Assembly (NCBI GenBank): GCA_020630795.1
Contig: JAHDIK010000004.1
Coordinates: 225,445-289,444, forward strand
From: Colwellia sp.
GTDB taxonomy: Bacteria; Pseudomonadota; Gammaproteobacteria; Enterobacterales; Alteromonadaceae
Length of the DNA: 64,000 nt
Direction of reading: 5' to 3'
Shown: positions 28,450 through 39,609 of the stretch, one piece after another
Layout of the letters: every line of letters starts with the position of its first letter
Numbering within the stretch: the first letter of the stretch is position 1
The notes under the pieces: generated by a model
The model's database searches: none
Seen by the model: only the letters and a program-made list of their open reading frames with translations
What the model was told of the DNA's origin: nothing
Translations under genes and position numbers: made by a program

Positions 28450-28783
28450 GTTTTTTATTAACTTTTTTAAATTTAATTGTTATTTTAAAAATCCGATACT
28501 TTTAAGGTGTTGATATTATTAAGTTTAAATACAAATAGTAACTTTTTTATTTTTTCAGACAAAAAGTTACTACCAACAAAAAAGCTATAACTAGGATTTT
28601 TAATCAGTACTCATATTTATCACAAGGTACATATGTCGTCACGGCCTCCATTCACAAACAATTAATATAAATTACTACGCTAAATTAACTCACCGTTGCT
28701 TAAATAAATACGATCAAACTTAACTCCTTATGGCATAATTACGCCTCTAGATTTGTTATTAAACTTAAAATTACACTAATTAC
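28450..28783. other. Intergenic region upstream of mutS
   Basis: AT-rich DNA between the recA promoter and the mutS start. A -10-like CATAATTA is at about 28734-28741, about 45 bases before the mutS ATG. No open frame, repeat or RNA structure that I can support. Confidence 0.5.
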
Positions 28784-31372
28784 ATGACAACAATGACACA
28801 AGACCTTTCTTCTCACACACCTATGATGCGTCAGTACCTTACTATTAAGGCTGAATTTCCAAATATTTTGATCTTCTATCGCATGGGCGATTTCTACGAG
28901 TTGTTCTTTGACGATGCTAAAAAAGCTGCGGATTTATTAGATATATCGTTAACTGCACGTGGGAAAACAGGCGGTAACGCAATTCCAATGGCGGGTGTTC
29001 CTTATCATGCAGTCGAAAATTACCTAGCTAAGTTAGTACAGCTTGGCGAATCTGTCGCTATTTGTGAGCAAATTGGCGACCCTGCAACAAGTAAAGGACC
29101 AGTAGAAAGGAAAGTTGTTCGAGTTGTGACGCCTGGTACAGTAAGCGATGAGGCATTGCTTACTGACAAGCAAGACAACCTCATTGTGTGTGTTTCTGAA
29201 ATCATAAAAAAGCAACGAACTCATTATGGGCTTGCATACTTAGATATAACAAGTGGTCGATTCGTTATTACTGAACCAAGTTCTCAAGAGCAACTACAAG
29301 CAGAACTTCAACGATTAAACCCAGCGGAACTCCTATACCCAGAAAGCTTTTCAAACATTGCGTTAATTGAAAACATTAAAGGGCTTCGGAGAAGAGCTGA
29401 ATGGGAATTTGATATAGACACTGCTAAATCGTTACTTAACAAGCAATTTAACACCAAAGAGCTTACGGGTTTTGGCGTTGAAGATAAGGTATTTGGATTA
29501 AGTGCTGCAGGTTGTTTATTTCAATACGTTAAAGAATGCCAACGCTCTGAGCTACCACATATTCGATCTATCGTTTTTGAATCAGCCGCGACAGGCGTAA
29601 TTTTAGACGCCGCTACACGTAGAAACTTAGAATTAACTCAGAACCTAAAGGGTGGAACTGATAGCACATTAGCTGACGTGCTAGATAATACTGCAACACC
29701 TATGGGATCAAGGTTACTTAAACGTTGGATACATTTTCCACTAAGAGATTTATCTGTTTTAAATAATCGTCATAGTGTTATTGATGATGTGTTATCTCAT
29801 GATCTGTATTTCGACCTATTAAATACATTGAAGTCGTTTGGAGATGTTGAGCGTATTGTTTCACGTATAGCTCTTCGCTCTGCTCGACCAAGAGATTTTG
29901 CTCGCTTAAGAGACTCACTTAACCGCTTACCCGATTTACAAGATACTTTATCGATCAAACAATCAGGCCATATAAATACACTTGCCAATAAAACAAAGCC
30001 TTTACCTAATATTCAGAACTTATTAGAACACGCTATTGTTGAGAATCCACCAGTACTTATCAGAGACGGCGGCGTAATTGCACAAGGATATAACGAAGAG
30101 TTAGATACACTTCGTGATTTAAGTGATGGCGCTACTGAGTTCTTGGCACAACTAGAGCTGCGAGAAAAAGAACGAACAGGCATTCAATCATTAAAAGTTG
30201 GCTATAACAAAGTACACGGTTTTTACATTGAGATAAGTAGAAGTTCTTCCAATGATGTACCTGATGATTACATACGCCGTCAAACATTAAAAAACAACGA
30301 ACGCTTTATTACAAATGAATTAAAGCAGCATGAAGAAAAGGTACTTGGCGCTCAAAGTAAGTTTTTAGCATTAGAGAAAAGGTTATACGAAGAGTTATTT
30401 GACTTAGTTTTACCTGAATTAATCCCACTGCAAGAATTAGCCGAAGCAATTTCAGAGCTTGACGTACTCAATAACTTTGCAGAACGCGCGCAAACGCTAA
30501 ATTATGTAAAACCACTTCTTACAGAAGAGTCTGGCATTAACATTAATGATGGTCGTCACCCTGTTGTAGAAACAATGACTTCAGACGCATTTATAGCAAA
30601 CCCTGTCCATTTGTCTCAACAACATAAAATGTTAATAATTACGGGACCAAACATGGGCGGTAAATCTACATACATGAGGCAAACAGCACTTATTGTGCTC
30701 CTTGCTCATATAGGTTGTTATGTACCCGCTGTATCAGCAGAAATAGGCATGGTAGATAGAATATTTACGCGTATTGGCGCATCTGATGACCTAGCAAGTG
30801 GCCGCTCAACCTTCATGGTAGAAATGACAGAAACTGCGAACATTTTACATAATGCTACAGAAAAAAGTTTAGTATTACTTGATGAGATAGGCCGTGGTAC
30901 AAGCACATATGATGGATTATCTTTAGCGTGGGCATGTGTTGAAATGTTAATAACAAACATTAATGCATATACATTGTTTGCAACGCATTACTTTGAACTT
31001 ACGTTATTAGCTGAGCAATACGATAACCTAAATAACGTGCACTTAGACGCAATTGAACATGATGACAACATCGCATTTATGCATAAAGTACAACAAGGCG
31101 CAGCAAGTAAGAGTTTTGGTATTCAAGTAGCGCAGTTAGCTGGCGTACCTAAACCAGTAATAGAACGCGCGAAACAAAAACTTATGGAATTAGAAACACA
31201 ACAAAACACTAAACCATTAAATATGCCCGCAGTTGAATACAATAACTTTGAGCAACTTTCTTTAATTGATGAAGAGCATCCTATATTAACGTCAATCAAA
31301 CAAACAGATTTGGATGACTTAACACCAAGACAAGCGTTAGATTTGTTATTTACATTAAAAGCAAAAATATAG
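28784..31372 (+). CDS. mutS: DNA mismatch repair protein MutS
   Basis: Recognises mispaired bases and starts mismatch repair. The 862 residues include the mismatch-binding GDFYELF motif with F37 and E39, the clamp and lever domains, the ATPase Walker [14 protein letters not shown], the [12 protein letters not shown]alker B/signature segment and [11 protein letters not shown]. The C-terminus ([20 protein letters not shown]) is the tetramerisation tail. Divergent from recA, convergent with rpoS, and separated from it by a bidirectional terminator. Confidence 0.99.
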   Translation: MTTMTQDLSSHTPMMRQYLTIKAEFPNILIFYRMGDFYELFFDDAKKAADLLDISLTARGKTGGNAIPMAGVPYHAVENYLAKLVQLGESVAICEQIGDPATSKGPVERKVVRVVTPGTVSDEALLTDKQDNLIVCVSEIIKKQRTHYGLAYLDITSGRFVITEPSSQEQLQAELQRLNPAELLYPESFSNIALIENIKGLRRRAEWEFDIDTAKSLLNKQFNTKELTGFGVEDKVFGLSAAGCLFQYVKECQRSELPHIRSIVFESAATGVILDAATRRNLELTQNLKGGTDSTLADVLDNTATPMGSRLLKRWIHFPLRDLSVLNNRHSVIDDVLSHDLYFDLLNTLKSFGDVERIVSRIALRSARPRDFARLRDSLNRLPDLQDTLSIKQSGHINTLANKTKPLPNIQNLLEHAIVENPPVLIRDGGVIAQGYNEELDTLRDLSDGATEFLAQLELREKERTGIQSLKVGYNKVHGFYIEISRSSSNDVPDDYIRRQTLKNNERFITNELKQHEEKVLGAQSKFLALEKRLYEELFDLVLPELIPLQELAEAISELDVLNNFAERAQTLNYVKPLLTEESGININDGRHPVVETMTSDAFIANPVHLSQQHKMLIITGPNMGGKSTYMRQTALIVLLAHIGCYVPAVSAEIGMVDRIFTRIGASDDLASGRSTFMVEMTETANILHNATEKSLVLLDEIGRGTSTYDGLSLAWACVEMLITNINAYTLFATHYFELTLLAEQYDNLNNVHLDAIEHDDNIAFMHKVQQGAASKSFGIQVAQLAGVPKPVIERAKQKLMELETQQNTKPLNMPAVEYNNFEQLSLIDEEHPILTSIKQTDLDDLTPRQALDLLFTLKAKI

Positions 31373-31408
31373 CATTACAATGCAATAAATTAGACGTTAG
31401 CTTACAAA

Positions 31409-31440
31409 CAAAAAAAACCAGCAATAGCTGGTTTTTTTTA
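31409..31440. terminator. Bidirectional terminator between mutS and rpoS
   Basis: AAAAACCAGC and GCTGGTTTTT around an AATA loop give a stem with A tract and T tract on both sides, so it can end mutS and rpoS transcripts. Confidence 0.92.
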
Positions 31441-31465
31441 TACTAAACATAAGCGTTTATCAATA

Positions 31466-32371
31466 TTATGCTTGGAAAATAGCTTCTATAGATAAATTCT
31501 GCTGGCTTAAAATATCACGTAAACGTTTAAGTGCCTCAACTTGTATTTGACGAACACGTTCACGAGTCAATCCTATTTCAACACCTACATCTTCTAATGT
31601 TGCCGCTTCATAACCTAGCAAACCAAAACGTCTTGCTAATACTTCGCGCTGTTTAGAATTTAACTCATTCAACCATGTAACAATATTATTTTTAATATCG
31701 TCTGATTGTAATGATGTTTCAGGCGTTCCACCCTTTTCATCTGGAATAACGTCTAATAACGCTTTTTCACTATCACCTGTAAAAGGTGTATCAACTGATG
31801 TAATACGCTCATTTAAACGTAGCATTTTGCTTACGTCTTCAACAGGTTTATCAAGAGCAAACGCGATATCTTCCGCTGTTGGTTCATGATCCAGTTTTTG
31901 TACTAGCTCACGAGCAGCACGAAGATAAATGTTTAATTCTTTAACTACATGAATAGGCAGTCTAATTGTACGAGTTTGATTCATAATCGCTCGTTCAATT
32001 GTCTGGCGGATCCACCAAGTTGCATAGGTAGAAAATCTAAAACCTCTTTCCGGATCAAATTTTTCTACGGCTCGAATTAAGCCAAGGTTGCCTTCTTCAA
32101 TAAGGTCTAATAGAGGTAAACCGCGATTATTATAGCGACGTGCTATTTTTACAACTAAACGAAGATTGCTTTCAATCATTCGTTTGCGCGAAGGTTCATC
32201 GCCTTTAAGAGAAAGACGAGAGAAATAAACTTCTTCTTCTGCGGTTAAAAGAGGAGAAAAACCAATTTCACTTAAATACAGTTGTGTTGCGTCTAAGTTA
32301 GAAGGTGCTTCATCTAAGGTTTTCGTACTATCATCAGATACAATTTTTTCTTTTTGTTTTTCAATGCCCAT
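31466..32371 (-). CDS. rpoS: RNA polymerase sigma factor RpoS
   Basis: Stationary-phase and general stress sigma factor. The 301 residues include region 1.2 ([21 protein letters not shown]), region 2 ([21 protein letters not shown] and the [18 protein letters not shown] segment), region 3 and region 4.2 ([20 protein letters not shown]). It is a little shorter than in E. coli at the N-terminus, which is common. It lies 84 bases after nlpD; in relatives a main rpoS promoter sits within nlpD. Confidence 0.98.
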   Translation of the reverse strand: MGIEKQKEKIVSDDSTKTLDEAPSNLDATQLYLSEIGFSPLLTAEEEVYFSRLSLKGDEPSRKRMIESNLRLVVKIARRYNNRGLPLLDLIEEGNLGLIRAVEKFDPERGFRFSTYATWWIRQTIERAIMNQTRTIRLPIHVVKELNIYLRAARELVQKLDHEPTAEDIAFALDKPVEDVSKMLRLNERITSVDTPFTGDSEKALLDVIPDEKGGTPETSLQSDDIKNNIVTWLNELNSKQREVLARRFGLLGYEAATLEDVGVEIGLTRERVRQIQVEALKRLRDILSQQNLSIEAIFQA

Positions 32372-32455
32372 GCTATATCTCCCGTATTTAGCAAAGCTAA
32401 AACTAATTGACTAATTGTTCACAGTAACTCCATAGTATTCTTCTTATTATAATTA

Positions 32456-33283
32456 TTATTTTTTCGCTAAGTACTTCATTGGGTTAACAGATTTACCCCG
32501 AAAGCGAACTTCAAAGTGAAGCATAACTCTCTCAGCGTCTGTACTTCCCATCTTCGCGATAACATCTCCAGCTTTTACGGTTTGCTGTTCTTTGACCAAG
32601 ATACGATCATTATGAGCATATGCGCTAAGATAATCTTCGTTATGTTTAACAATAATTAACTTGCCATACCCTGATAATGCATCGCCAGCGTATACCACTT
32701 TACCGTCAGCTGCTGATATAACGGGTTGCCCACGTTTACCTGCGATGTTTATGCCTTTACGAGCTGGTTGACCTGAAGAAAAATTCGATATTACCTTGCC
32801 TTTTGTAGGCCATAACCAACGTCGAACCTTTTGACCAACTTCAGATTTTTTCTCAACTACATTAACACCATACGCCTGCTTTTTATTGTGTGCAACAGGT
32901 TTTTTTACTACTTTTTGATCTCTATTTTGAATGTTTTCACTGCGGGTCTTATTTTTACTAGGCTCCACCACTTTTTTGACTAAAATAAGTTTTTGACCTG
33001 GAAAAATTTTATAAGGCGATTTTATACGATTTAGCTTAGCTATCGACCTTACATCGATTCCTGAACGCCAACCTATCGAGTATAAAGTTTCACCTTTTCC
33101 GACTATATATTCAGTTGCTTTAATACTATTTTTGATTCGTTTACTTAGTGGAATGCTTCCTTTTACTTCTACCACGGGTGCAGGAGCATGCCTAGACGAA
33201 CAACTAGCAAGTACAAACATTAAAACAATATTGCATATTAAAAATACGTATCTATTTGAAGTATGTAATGTATTTTTCATCAA
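32456..33283 (-). CDS. nlpD: NlpD, LysM/M23 lipoprotein activator of amidase
   Basis: A 275-residue outer-membrane lipoprotein that activates a cell-wall amidase at division. It has a signal peptide with lipobox LASC (near residue 28), a LysM domain (TEYIVGKGETLYSIGWRSG), a basic linker, and a C-terminal M23 fold. The M23 metal site is degenerate: the usual HxGxD segment reads RKGINIAG, without the His and Asp, while AYAH and LHFEV remain. That fits a non-catalytic activator, as in E. coli NlpD. Position before rpoS is conserved. Confidence 0.95.
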   Translation of the reverse strand: MMKNTLHTSNRYVFLICNIVLMFVLASCSSRHAPAPVVEVKGSIPLSKRIKNSIKATEYIVGKGETLYSIGWRSGIDVRSIAKLNRIKSPYKIFPGQKLILVKKVVEPSKNKTRSENIQNRDQKVVKKPVAHNKKQAYGVNVVEKKSEVGQKVRRWLWPTKGKVISNFSSGQPARKGINIAGKRGQPVISAADGKVVYAGDALSGYGKLIIVKHNEDYLSAYAHNDRILVKEQQTVKAGDVIAKMGSTDAERVMLHFEVRFRGKSVNPMKYLAKK

Positions 33284-33304
33284 AAAATTTTATATAAAGC
33301 TCAA

Positions 33305-33889
33305 TTAACGAATAAAAAAGTAAACAATTGCAATTAACGCGACCAACGCCCAACCAAGTTTATCAACCCATAGTCTTAGCTTCTCTTCCATAGCTGCTCC
33401 ACCCCACTGAATAAGCCCAGCAACAAGAAAGAATCGCATACCTCGCCCAATTGCTGACGCGAGTAAAAACGGTATAAATGCCATGTGCAATAAGCCAGCA
33501 CTAACTGTAAACAACTTGTACGGAACTGGCGAAAATCCGGCAATAAATACAACCCAAATTCCCCACTCTTTAAACCAGTCCATCACACGGTCAAAACGAT
33601 GTTGATAACCTAATTCTGTAATAATAGGCTGAATCCATGGTTCAAACATTAAATAACCTAAAACATAGCCAAGTATTCCTCCAAGAACCGAAGCGACAGT
33701 CGTTATCGTTGCGAGTTTCCATGCTTTTTCTGGTTTAGCTAACACCATAGGCGCCAGCATAACGTCTGGCGGAATAGGGAAAATAACAGATTCAGTAAAA
33801 GACAATAACGCTAAAATACGTGGTGCAAACTTATGCTTAGCCCAACGTAACGTCCATTCATATAAGGCAGAAAAAATCTTTATTTTCAC
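33305..33889 (-). CDS. YqaA-family (VTT/DedA-like) inner-membrane protein
   Basis: A 194-residue membrane protein with about four to five helices. The [21 protein letters not shown] segment and the [20 protein letters not shown] segment are the paired reentrant-loop regions of the VTT/DedA superfamily, and the form matches YqaA. DedA relatives move lipids such as undecaprenyl phosphate between leaflets; whether YqaA does is unknown. It overlaps pcm by four bases and precedes nlpD by 21 bases, an arrangement seen in other Alteromonadales and pseudomonads. Confidence 0.88.
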   Translation of the reverse strand: MKIKIFSALYEWTLRWAKHKFAPRILALLSFTESVIFPIPPDVMLAPMVLAKPEKAWKLATITTVASVLGGILGYVLGYLMFEPWIQPIITELGYQHRFDRVMDWFKEWGIWVVFIAGFSPVPYKLFTVSAGLLHMAFIPFLLASAIGRGMRFFLVAGLIQWGGAAMEEKLRLWVDKLGWALVALIAIVYFFIR

Positions 33890-34548
33890 GTAACAGCTCC
33901 CGGTACTAAAGGCACAAACCTAACGGCTTCTATTTGCTGTTCGTTGAAGTTGTCGCCGTCTCTGGTAATAATTTTAAGAATTTGCGTTTGTTCGCCAACA
34001 GGTATTATCAACCGGCCGCCATCTTCTAACTGATCAAGTAACGCTTGAGGAACCATATTGGGTGCAGCGGTTACAATAATAGCTTTAAACGGGGCCTTAC
34101 TATTCCAACCTTTCCAACCATCACCGTGTTTCATTGACACATTATGAAGATCCATCGCTTGCAAGCGTCGTTTAGCTTGCCACTGAAGCGCTTTTATACG
34201 TTCAACCGAATACACTTGGTTTGTCAATTGCGCCAATATCGATGTTTGGTAGCCAGACCCTGTACCAATCTCTAATATGCTGTCAGGAACACCGTTCGCT
34301 AATAACAGCTCCGACATTTTCGCAACGATATAAGGCTGTGAAATGGTTTGCCCTTGCCCAATAGGCAAGGCCGTATTGTCGTATGCTTTATGGGCAAGTA
34401 TTTCAGGTACAAAGATATGTCGAGGTGTTCTCGCAATAGCTTGTAATACGTCCTGATTAACAATGCCTTCGGCATGTAGTTTTTGTGCCAGTATTTCTCC
34501 ACTTCGGCTAGATTTACCGCCGATACGACTTCCTACTCTGACATTCAT
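33886..34548 (-). CDS. pcm: Protein-L-isoaspartate O-methyltransferase
   Basis: Repairs isoaspartyl damage in proteins using S-adenosylmethionine. A 220-residue enzyme with the N-terminal [20 protein letters not shown] and [15 protein letters not shown] segments, the cofactor loop [11 protein letters not shown], and [12 protein letters not shown] near the C-terminus. Length and order are standard. It lies between surE and yqaA in a conserved cluster. Confidence 0.97.
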   Translation of the reverse strand: MNVRVGSRIGGKSSRSGEILAQKLHAEGIVNQDVLQAIARTPRHIFVPEILAHKAYDNTALPIGQGQTISQPYIVAKMSELLLANGVPDSILEIGTGSGYQTSILAQLTNQVYSVERIKALQWQAKRRLQAMDLHNVSMKHGDGWKGWNSKAPFKAIIVTAAPNMVPQALLDQLEDGGRLIIPVGEQTQILKIITRDGDNFNEQQIEAVRFVPLVPGAVT

Positions 34549-34585
34549 AATTAACTCGTTTTTATATTTTTATTTACTTAATGAA

Positions 34586-35332
34586 TTAGAACGACAGTTC
34601 GTTCATCCATTCTGTCATTTTTTCTATACTTTTATATGCGGTCATATCGACTGTTAATGGAGTAATCGAGGCATAACCGTTTGCGATTGCATGAAAATCT
34701 GTGCCCTCACCCGCGTCTTGCTCTGGTCCCAACAAACCATACCAATAAATGTCTCGTCCCCACGGATCTTGCTGCTTTTTCATCGCTTCAGCTTGATGAC
34801 GACTCCCCAAACGCGTAGCTTTAATACCTTTCAGTTCAGCAATAGGTATATCAGGTACATTTACATTCAGTATTTGATCGTGTGGTAGCGGGTGGTCAGA
34901 TAGTCGTTGAATCAATTTTACAACAACCATAGCTGCTGTTTCAAAATACTTATTCCCTGCTAATGAAACAGCAATAGCGGGTAACCCCATATGTCGACCT
35001 TCTGCAGCTGCAGCGACAGTACCTGAATATAACGTATCGTCACCTAAATTAGGTCCATGGTTAATGCCTGCAACAACTAAATCAGGTTGTTCATCCATTA
35101 ATTGACTAATCCCAACATGCACCGAGTCAGTTGGTGTACCATTTACAGCAATAAAACCATTATCGAGTTTTTCAGCTCTAAGGGGATTCATTAACGTTAA
35201 CGAGTTACTCGCGCCACTACAGTTTCTGTCGGGTGCAACAAGAGTTACATCATATGCTTTAGCTAAATGCTCATGTAAAACTTTAATTCCTTGAGCATGC
35301 ACACCATCATCATTACTTACTAAAATTTTCAT
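34586..35332 (-). CDS. surE: 5'/3'-nucleotidase SurE
   Basis: A metal-dependent nucleotidase/exopolyphosphatase tied to stationary-phase survival. The 248 residues begin [16 protein letters not shown], where D8 and D9 bind metal, followed by [24 protein letters not shown] and [21 protein letters not shown], all diagnostic. Ends in [14 protein letters not shown]. Starts three bases after the truD stop. Confidence 0.98.
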   Translation of the reverse strand: MKILVSNDDGVHAQGIKVLHEHLAKAYDVTLVAPDRNCSGASNSLTLMNPLRAEKLDNGFIAVNGTPTDSVHVGISQLMDEQPDLVVAGINHGPNLGDDTLYSGTVAAAAEGRHMGLPAIAVSLAGNKYFETAAMVVVKLIQRLSDHPLPHDQILNVNVPDIPIAELKGIKATRLGSRHQAEAMKKQQDPWGRDIYWYGLLGPEQDAGEGTDFHAIANGYASITPLTVDMTAYKSIEKMTEWMNELSF

Positions 35333-35335
35333 GGA

Positions 35336-36400
35336 TTACTTCCGTTCTGAGGCAGGTTGATTGCCTTTTCGTTCAGTTAGATCAGTATATGATAGTAGCT
35401 CTCGCATTACTGTAGTTGCATAAGAACCTGCAGGTAATGAAAACGTAACCGTTACTGTGTCAGTATTAACAATTAAATGCGGGTCAGCTACACATAAACG
35501 TATACGTCGACGCTCTTGCTTTAGGCCAAATTTTGATAATCCTTTGCAAAATTCCGAATACCCTTGCCCTACATTTGACTCTAATTGATTAACGTCTTCT
35601 TTTGACATTAAATCACCAGCTCCCCACATAGGTGCGGTAATATCGATATCTTTTTCTTGTAATCGCTGCTCTATAGTTTCATCAAGTTGATCAACAACAA
35701 AAACAGATTGCGTGCCAGATAACATCATTACATCGCCACTGTGCGCTTTATCAAAACAATTTTTAGCAATACGCTCATTAATTATTTGATTAAAAATAAG
35801 TGAGCGAGCGGCTGATAAATAAATACCACGCTTTTTCTTGTCTTTAACTTTTGTTCCATTAAACAGCTCAAGCGCTTTAGCAATATTTCCACCGTCAATA
35901 CCAAAGCGTTGCTCTCCAAAATAATTAGGCACACCATGCGATGTTATTGCATGCCAACGACGAGCTAACTCATCTATATTTTTAACATTTCGTAAAGTTA
36001 GCTCGAAAGTATTACCCGTTAATGCGCCTATTTTTAGTTTTTTGTTATGGCGTTTACTTGAGAGTATTTCAACACCTTCAATATTTAGATCACTCAAGTC
36101 GTATACTTTTTTACCTGGCAGGTGTACACCAAACCATTGTTCTGTTACTGCAAACCTATCTTTGAGTCCAGCATATGAAACAAGATTTTCTTTAACACCA
36201 AAATATTTAGCTAACTGCCTAGCGACAAATGCAGTATTTTCACCTGTTTTTCTCACATGAATAAGCAAATGTTCACCTTCGCCACAGGGTGAAAAAGGTA
36301 AATTTTCGAACACTTTAAAATCAGACATTTGACTGCGTAAGTCGCCTGTTGACGTTGGTTTACCATATAAATATGAAAACTCAGGTAATGTTATATCCAC
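35336..36400 (-). CDS. truD: tRNA pseudouridine(13) synthase TruD
   Basis: Makes pseudouridine at position 13 of tRNA-Glu. The 354 residues contain the TruD motif SYAGLKDRFAVTEQWFGV, where D in KDR is the catalytic Asp, followed by GNTFELTLRNV and PNYFGEQRFG typical of the family. One base separates it from ispF and three from surE, so it is embedded in one operon. Confidence 0.97.
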   Translation of the reverse strand: MDITLPEFSYLYGKPTSTGDLRSQMSDFKVFENLPFSPCGEGEHLLIHVRKTGENTAFVARQLAKYFGVKENLVSYAGLKDRFAVTEQWFGVHLPGKKVYDLSDLNIEGVEILSSKRHNKKLKIGALTGNTFELTLRNVKNIDELARRWHAITSHGVPNYFGEQRFGIDGGNIAKALELFNGTKVKDKKKRGIYLSAARSLIFNQIINERIAKNCFDKAHSGDVMMLSGTQSVFVVDQLDETIEQRLQEKDIDITAPMWGAGDLMSKEDVNQLESNVGQGYSEFCKGLSKFGLKQERRRIRLCVADPHLIVNTDTVTVTFSLPAGSYATTVMRELLSYTDLTERKGNQPASERK

Positions 36401-36401
36401 A

Positions 36402-36920
36402 CTATGCGCCTACGTCTTTTAACGATTTATTATTGCCAGCATCAACCGTTTTAGGAGTAAGTAGAACAACGGCATGTACCGCCACACCTTCTTTGCGTCC
36501 GGCATAACCTAATTTTTCTGTTGTTGTTGCTTTAACGTTAACTTGGTCAATATCTGACTGAAGATCTTCTGCTAAACATTTTCTCATATCTAGCAAATGA
36601 GGCGCTATTTTAGGTGCTTGTGCAACAATAGTAATATCGGCATTACCTAATTGATAACCACGTTCCAACATGAGCCCTACCACATGGCGTAAAAGAATGC
36701 GGCTCGAAATATTTTCATACTGGCCATCAGTATCAGGAAAGTGATTACCAATATCAGCTAAACATAAAGCACCTAAAATCGCATCGCATAATGCATGAAT
36801 AGCAACATCGCCATCTGAGTGAGCAAGAAAGCCTTTTTCATAAGGAATATCTACACCAGCTAAAACTATTGGCCCTTCACCGCCAAACTTATGTACATCA
36901 AAACCATGCCCTATTCGCAT
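36402..36920 (-). CDS. ispF: 2-C-methyl-D-erythritol 2,4-cyclodiphosphate synthase
   Basis: Fifth enzyme of the MEP isoprenoid pathway. Of 172 residues, the start [13 protein letters not shown] supplies the zinc ligands D8 and H10, [20 protein letters not shown] gives the third, and [16 protein letters not shown] is near the C-terminus. About 12 more residues than usual at the C-terminus. Overlaps ispD by ten bases, matching the common IspD-IspF pairing. Confidence 0.97.
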   Translation of the reverse strand: MRIGHGFDVHKFGGEGPIVLAGVDIPYEKGFLAHSDGDVAIHALCDAILGALCLADIGNHFPDTDGQYENISSRILLRHVVGLMLERGYQLGNADITIVAQAPKIAPHLLDMRKCLAEDLQSDIDQVNVKATTTEKLGYAGRKEGVAVHAVVLLTPKTVDAGNNKSLKDVGA

Positions 36921-37651
36921 ACTGTTCCTTTACTATTTTCTGGAAGTTGTAATTGTTGAGATAAAATAAAATTAGCCAAAGCTAAATCGTCAGGTCGTGT
37001 AATTTTTATATTGTCACCACGCCCTTCTACCAACAAGCTCTTGTACCCTGCATACTCTATCGCCGAAGACTCATCCGTAATCACAACATTATTTTGTTGT
37101 GCCTGCGTAATCGCTACGATTAACTCAGATGTTCGATACAATTGCGGAGTTAACGCATGCCACAACTGTTCTCGGTTAATAGTTTCTTTCACGCAAGCAG
37201 GTGATGAGTTATCGATAGACTTTTTCATCGTGTCTCGAACTGGAGTAGCTAATAAACCGCCACATTGGTGGTGTTGTGTTTGATCAATGAGTTTAGAAAG
37301 GTCGGCAAGATCAACACACGGCCGCGCAGCATCGTGCACTAGAACCCAAGGATAAGCGCTACTATCAATTGACAATAAGCCAGAAAGCACCGAATCAACA
37401 CGTTCTTTACCGCCATAAACAATTGAAACATTACTATTGTGGACTAAAGATGTGTCGTTAAAGTATTCATCTTCTTCACTAATAGAAACAATAACTTGAG
37501 AAATTAGTGGGTGAGACAACAATTTACAAACCGTATGTTCTAAAATTGTTTTACCTTGAATAGATAGGTATTGTTTGGGGCATTGGGCTTTCATTCGCTT
37601 ACCAACACCTGCTGCTGGTACAACAACAACAAATTGACTGCAATGACTCAT
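36911..37651 (-). CDS. ispD: 2-C-methyl-D-erythritol 4-phosphate cytidylyltransferase
   Basis: Third enzyme of the MEP pathway, adding CMP to methylerythritol phosphate. The 246 residues show [19 protein letters not shown], the CTP-binding loop, then [11 protein letters not shown] and DTMKKS as in the family. It overlaps ftsB by four bases and ispF by ten, so translation is coupled across the three. Confidence 0.97.
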   Translation of the reverse strand: MSHCSQFVVVVPAAGVGKRMKAQCPKQYLSIQGKTILEHTVCKLLSHPLISQVIVSISEEDEYFNDTSLVHNSNVSIVYGGKERVDSVLSGLLSIDSSAYPWVLVHDAARPCVDLADLSKLIDQTQHHQCGGLLATPVRDTMKKSIDNSSPACVKETINREQLWHALTPQLYRTSELIVAITQAQQNNVVITDESSAIEYAGYKSLLVEGRGDNIKITRPDDLALANFILSQQLQLPENSKGTVCE

Positions 37652-37977
37652 TGTTGTTGAGCACTCTCAGATATTGAACTAATAGGTGCTTGAGATTGAG
37701 TATTACTTTTAGAAACAATTCGAAAAAATGTTTCGTTTTCTTTTATCATACCTAACTCATTTCTCGCTCGTTCTTCAATGCCATCAACTCCTGACTTTAA
37801 ATCGTCGGTATCAGCATAAAGTACTTTATTTCGTTGAATAAGCTTGTCGTTTGCTATTCGTTGCATTTCTACGTTATTTTCTAATGCGATATAGTCAGGC
37901 ACACTATTTTTTCCGAACCAAAGTCGGTGCTGAAGTAAGCATAAAAATATAATCAAAATTAACGTAATAACTCTCAT
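37648..37977 (-). CDS. ftsB: Cell division protein FtsB
   Basis: A 109-residue bitopic protein of the divisome FtsQLB complex. One helix at residues 1-20 (MRVITLILIIFLCLLQHRLW), then LWFGKNSV, a coiled coil (about 28-75) and the segment VDGIEERARNELGMIKENETF typical of FtsB. It heads the ftsB-ispD-ispF-truD-surE-pcm string. Upstream, the usual eno partner is displaced by about 4.5 kb. Confidence 0.95.
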   Translation of the reverse strand: MRVITLILIIFLCLLQHRLWFGKNSVPDYIALENNVEMQRIANDKLIQRNKVLYADTDDLKSGVDGIEERARNELGMIKENETFFRIVSKSNTQSQAPISSISESAQQQ

Positions 37978-38157
37978 ACAAAAAGCTACAACACCTTAAA
38001 ATTTTTCACTACGCCTATTATAGGTTTAGCAAGGCAGGTGTAAACATTAATCACTAGAATAGTTGAAGATAATAAGAGACGTTTAAACGCCAAGTGCAAA
38101 AAACAATCAACTTCGCACTCAAACGGTATAAAGATAAGTTTTCAACCAATACGTTTA

Positions 38158-38772
38158 TTACATTGGCTTTTTAAAGTTACTCCAATTAATGGTACACGAT
38201 AATAACAACTCTCGTAACGTTGGCATAACGGGAATGGATTTATGATCGTTTACCCAACTATGGCCTGCACAAGCAGCTGTCATCACTCTTTTAGTTGGCT
38301 TGAGTAAGGTGAATTGGTTTTCGTTAAAATGCGTTAGTTCACCGTAACTAAACCAACCATGGGCATTCGTTCTGAATCGACTATCCTCTACGTCAACCCT
38401 GTCAATACAATCTAAAGCAATATGATTATCTAACAAAATAGGAATAACTAACCCATGTTGAAGTTCTGTTTTGACATACCATTGATTTACAATGTCATCA
38501 TTTTGGTCTGAAAGTGGCATATGGGCATTTTGTTTTGCCGACCAACTCGCATTTTGAATATCTAAATCAAGCGGAGTTTCCGCTTTCATCATTGAACCTG
38601 CTGTACGCTTAATATAGTAAGGTAAACTTTTTAGTCGGCCCTGAATAAAACCGATAGATACATCTTCGAGGTTTGATAAAAGCTGAAGTTCTCGTTCATA
38701 CAACGCATTCGAAAGCTCAGCAAAATCAGACGATTGCTGTTCACTTTTCCAAAGAGACGTTTGTTCAGTCAT
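38158..38772 (-). CDS. Protein of unknown function upstream of ftsB
   Basis: A 204-residue soluble protein I do not recognise. It has no signal peptide or membrane helix. The N-terminal 60 residues are predicted helical (SSDFAELSNALYERELQLLSN), and the rest is rich in aromatic and polar residues, with a His/Trp/Asp-bearing stretch CAGHSWVND and the C-terminal SCTINWSNFKKPM. Codon use looks like its neighbours. It is oriented with ftsB but 180 bases away, and divergent from the pqi genes with a 195-base gap. It lies where eno and ftsB normally meet, so it and the pqi genes may be a lineage-specific addition. No function proposed. Confidence 0.75.
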   Translation of the reverse strand: MTEQTSLWKSEQQSSDFAELSNALYERELQLLSNLEDVSIGFIQGRLKSLPYYIKRTAGSMMKAETPLDLDIQNASWSAKQNAHMPLSDQNDDIVNQWYVKTELQHGLVIPILLDNHIALDCIDRVDVEDSRFRTNAHGWFSYGELTHFNENQFTLLKPTKRVMTAACAGHSWVNDHKSIPVMPTLRELLLSCTINWSNFKKPM

Positions 38773-38967
38773 GAAATGTTTAAATACTATTAATTTTACG
38801 CATAATATTTAAGCATACTGCATTGATAGCAAAAGATAAATCGACTTATAATGAAATACATAACTGATTCACCAGTACACCTTACAATAACCACGCTGAA
38901 ATTCGCATATATTTGAAACAACACTAGGCTTAAACTTAACAACTAAGGTTTGAAATAATCCGTATTT

Positions 38968-39609
38968 ATGAAAAAACGTCATATCGCTTGCCATGATTGT
39001 GATTTACTCATGCAAATTCCATCACTTAAGCACCGACAACAGGCTATTTGCCCTCGTTGCGGGTATGTACTTACGCGTTTTTATCAACATGCTCAGCCAA
39101 AGCTTTTTGTTAGTGCATTAACTGCCCTTGTTTTTCTTAGCTTTTCCCTAAAATTTCCATTTATATTATTTAATTTGAACGGTAGTGAAAATACGCTAAC
39201 TTTACTGGATTCGATTCAGTCTTACGAAAACCTTAAGTATTTTTTTATATCAGCATTATTAATTTTTACAGCGATTATTATTCCCGTTTGCTTTCTGCTT
39301 GCTGTTATTTACATCACGTGGTCTTTTGATTCAAAAACACTTCGGCCTCTCACTAACCAAGTGTTGAAACTTACATTATTACTAAAACCATGGAACATGG
39401 CCGAGATATTTTTATTAGGTATTATTATTAGCTTTATTAAAGTACAAACGATGGCACACATTGAATTTGGCGCATCGTTTGCTTTTTATCTCTTATTTAT
39501 CGCAAGCTTATCTAGCACATTTTTTTATTTTGATCGTTATCAACTTTGGTCTTTATATCAGCTAAAAGCTAAAAAAATAAATACGCAGGACCATTATGCA
39601 AACAGCTAA
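38968..39609 (+). CDS. PqiA-like membrane protein, first half
   Basis: A 213-residue inner-membrane protein of the paraquat-inducible A (PqiA/LetA) family. It starts with a zinc ribbon (C8, C11, C28, C31) followed by about four transmembrane helices, including the WNMAEIFLLGIIISFIKV segment that is a PqiA hallmark. E. coli PqiA joins two such halves in one chain of about 420 residues; here they are two genes. It overlaps the next half by 14 bases. The complex with PqiB and PqiC spans the envelope and moves lipids between membranes. Start of the operon. Confidence 0.9.
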   Translation: MKKRHIACHDCDLLMQIPSLKHRQQAICPRCGYVLTRFYQHAQPKLFVSALTALVFLSFSLKFPFILFNLNGSENTLTLLDSIQSYENLKYFFISALLIFTAIIIPVCFLLAVIYITWSFDSKTLRPLTNQVLKLTLLLKPWNMAEIFLLGIIISFIKVQTMAHIEFGASFAFYLLFIASLSSTFFYFDRYQLWSLYQLKAKKINTQDHYANS

